Program-made: the position numbers and the translations under genes | NCBI RefSeq assembly: GCF_000003815.2 | Contig: NC_049996.1 | Location: 2,906,684 to 2,958,468 of the forward strand | From: Branchiostoma floridae | Lineage: Eukaryota; Chordata; Leptocardii; Amphioxiformes; Branchiostomatidae | DNA length: 51,785 bases | Direction of reading: 5' to 3' | Shown here: positions 49,934-51,785 of the stretch, one piece after another | Layout of the letters: each line of letters starts with the position of its first letter | Position numbering within the stretch: the first letter of the stretch is position 1 | The notes under the pieces: model-generated | The model's input: the letters and a program-made list of their open reading frames with translations, nothing else | The model's database searches: none | What the model was told of the DNA's origin: nothing

Positions 49934-51785
49934 CAATATCCTTATCAGCCGAATAAAGGTTTTTTTACGTCTCATAAGGTAGTAAGATAGCATATTAAAC
50001 TTCAAAGTAAACCCAATAAGATATCTAATCTTATACGCGTGATTTATTAATTCTAGATATGAAACAAGTTAACACCCTGGGGAAAAGACAGAGGGAAGTC
50101 CATTCATGCTTGTAGAAATGAAGATTACGTCATCTGCAAGCTGTAATATGATTGGTCGTATTTCAGCTGTAATTCACCCTTTGTGTTTATGCTTATGTGG
50201 TGTCCGAATGCCCGAATATTATACACGACTTGCGACTGTTCTGTGCTCTGTAAAATATTCCAATCCTATATCTGGCGTAGTTTAGTTCGATAAAAAGTGA
50301 TACTACTAGGATGGGTACCGGTACAAAAAACACAGGTTCGGTCCAGATCCAGAGTATCATGTCCAGGTCAGGACCTAAACCTGGACCTTAACAATAACGT
50401 TTGTGAATGGGTGATACTCAAAACAATGATTCATTTCGCTACAAAGAAATCCGTTTGCTTGAGAATCGGATTATCCTATCTTCCCGTAAACAACGGTAAG
50501 TGTCTCTATGAAATTAGAGCAAATTTGACTGTAAAGCTTGATAAAAATGACTTTCCACTGTCCTTTACTTCGCTCTTTCTATTTTCGACCAGCTGCAGTA
50601 ACCCTAATACACGTGAGCATGTCGCCGAAGTGCCGTTATAATCTGTTCACTTTCTAATCGGTCCAACATCCGGTTCACTGATTTTTTTTCAGGTCCAGTT
50701 TTTCCGTTTTCCGGACCGGTCCAACAAGGACCCATAGATACTACCCTTTGCCATGTGATTATTACCAAGGTCGATCAATGCATAGACAGGTGCAACTATT
50801 GGAAGAACATCTGTTGTGAAGTCGGCTTTGATTCCAAAGTTCTGACCTTGCTTTTTCTGTCACGCAAACGCCAAAACAATTTACCACCCTTGTTGCTGAT
50901 GCCAGTTCTGATAGATAACAAAGAAATCGAATGTCAAAAGAAACAGCCACCACCGCATTATCGAACTGATCTGCTCAAATGTAAGTTCAAATACAGTTGC
51001 ACTTATGCAGGTGTGCCTGCTTCAAGCGATCAATATTCAGACATCAAAGGAGTTAATTTGTAATCAATAATTTATTATTTAACAAAAGGGGGCAGTTACC
51101 ACAGTCTATGAGAAGTTGTATACCATGTTCAGAATCTCCATAAAATTGAAATTGTAAGAAAATCACAAAATCTCCGAAATTGTGGAACTTTTTCATGTTA
51201 GCCCCTCCAACGAAGAAGTCAAACTCCCAGTATTGTGCGTAGAAAAGTCGAATAAATATTTAGTTAGACGCAACATTTTTTTTTTACATTTCCACATCAC
51301 CGTATCTGTCGACTCGTTTTTATCAATCAAAATTCATTTTGAAATATATTTTGTCTGATGAACTAACGTTTATACAATGCATCATCAGGGACAACTGTAA
51401 CACAGCTCTACACGATGAAGGGCTTTCAACTGAGACGGGGGTTGATACCGACTTCCGACTTCTTTGACCAATTTATTGCAAATCCTTCTGGTCAGGATTT
51501 GCAGCATAGGCTTTGGGTAATTTCAACTTTGGGTAATTTCAACTTGAAAAGGATCAAAGGAATGATCGAAATCTCGTTGGTAAGCGCTGTACACTGTTCA
51601 CGGATTTAAAGTTTAAAATTTCTTTTAGCCCCTGTTGTTTTCTAACCTTTTGCTGTAATTTAAGTAGAAGTTCTGGTTGGAAAATTGTTGTCACATAATC
51701 GCATATACAGAGAGATGCAGCCATTTCTTCCTACTAGTGTAACTGACTGCTCGAAACCACCGTCGACCTTAGGAAGGGAGTTGGT
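49273..51785. other. Repeat-rich flank, no gene seen
   Basis: No exon-like ORF. Dispersed-repeat pieces were recognised: 50310-50740 (ttctaatcggtccaacatcc family, also at 16920-16990 and 23555-23620) and 51424-51610 (gagacggggg family, also at 18415-18600). Confidence 0.5.
49873..49929. repeat. (AT)n microsatellite
   Basis: About 28 AT units in a row in the 3' flank of the EGF gene. Confidence 0.95.

Overview
The window looks like nuclear DNA of a cephalochordate (amphioxus, Branchiostoma-type). The genes are split by short-to-medium introns with GT..AG borders and symmetrical phase-1 EGF exons. The intergenic and intronic DNA is dense with small inverted-repeat (MITE-like) elements and tRNA-derived repeats. 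The taxon call is an inference from protein similarity and genome style. Positions 44481-44580 are an assembly gap of Ns, so this is a draft scaffold.

Layout. 1-3740: the last coding exon (512-1804, + strand) and about 1.9 kb 3'UTR of a gene encoding an unidentified glutamine-rich, activation-domain-like protein. 4261-6330: a GC/CpG-rich stretch, then a possible short terminal exon and a poly(A) signal; identity unknown. 8256-30227 (- strand): a complete 23-exon gene for the selective-autophagy receptor NBR1. I assembled it exon by exon; every splice phase closes and it encodes 1257 residues: PB1, ZZ zinc finger, Lys/Glu-rich coiled coil, four-tryptophan (NBR1) domain, LIR motif, SUMO-interaction-like motif with an Asp tract, amphipathic helix and C-terminal UBA. 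30228-32704: divergent intergenic region with a 35-bp perfect inverted repeat and an inverted, broken copy of the next gene's first exon. 32705-35116 (+): a two-exon gene for a 500-residue type II membrane protein of the DIPK2/FAM69-like divergent kinase family. 35590-36320: an 82-bp tandem array. 38368-39062: a TATA-like box and three copies of a segment that each end in a splice-donor-like site. 42003-49247 (+): eight EGF-like exons, mostly calcium-binding type, followed by one intronless 887-bp exon encoding an unidentified beta-rich domain. 49248-51785: repeats and no recognisable gene.

The most unusual signal is in NBR1. Three separate exon/intron borders are themselves the unit, or part of the unit, of a tandem duplication: the exon 12 donor (3 copies), the exon 15 acceptor plus the exon's 5' part (3 copies), and the exon 17 donor (a 31-bp minisatellite with more than 20 copies, running into coding sequence). 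A similar donor triplication lies near 38.5-39.0 kb. Other leads are the EGF/unknown-domain fusion, the SUMO-type motif cluster in NBR1, and the inverted exon-1 pseudocopy of the DIPK2-like gene.

Functionally the genes are unrelated neighbours (autophagy receptor, secretory-pathway kinase-like protein, extracellular EGF protein). Nothing in the sequence suggests a shared pathway.
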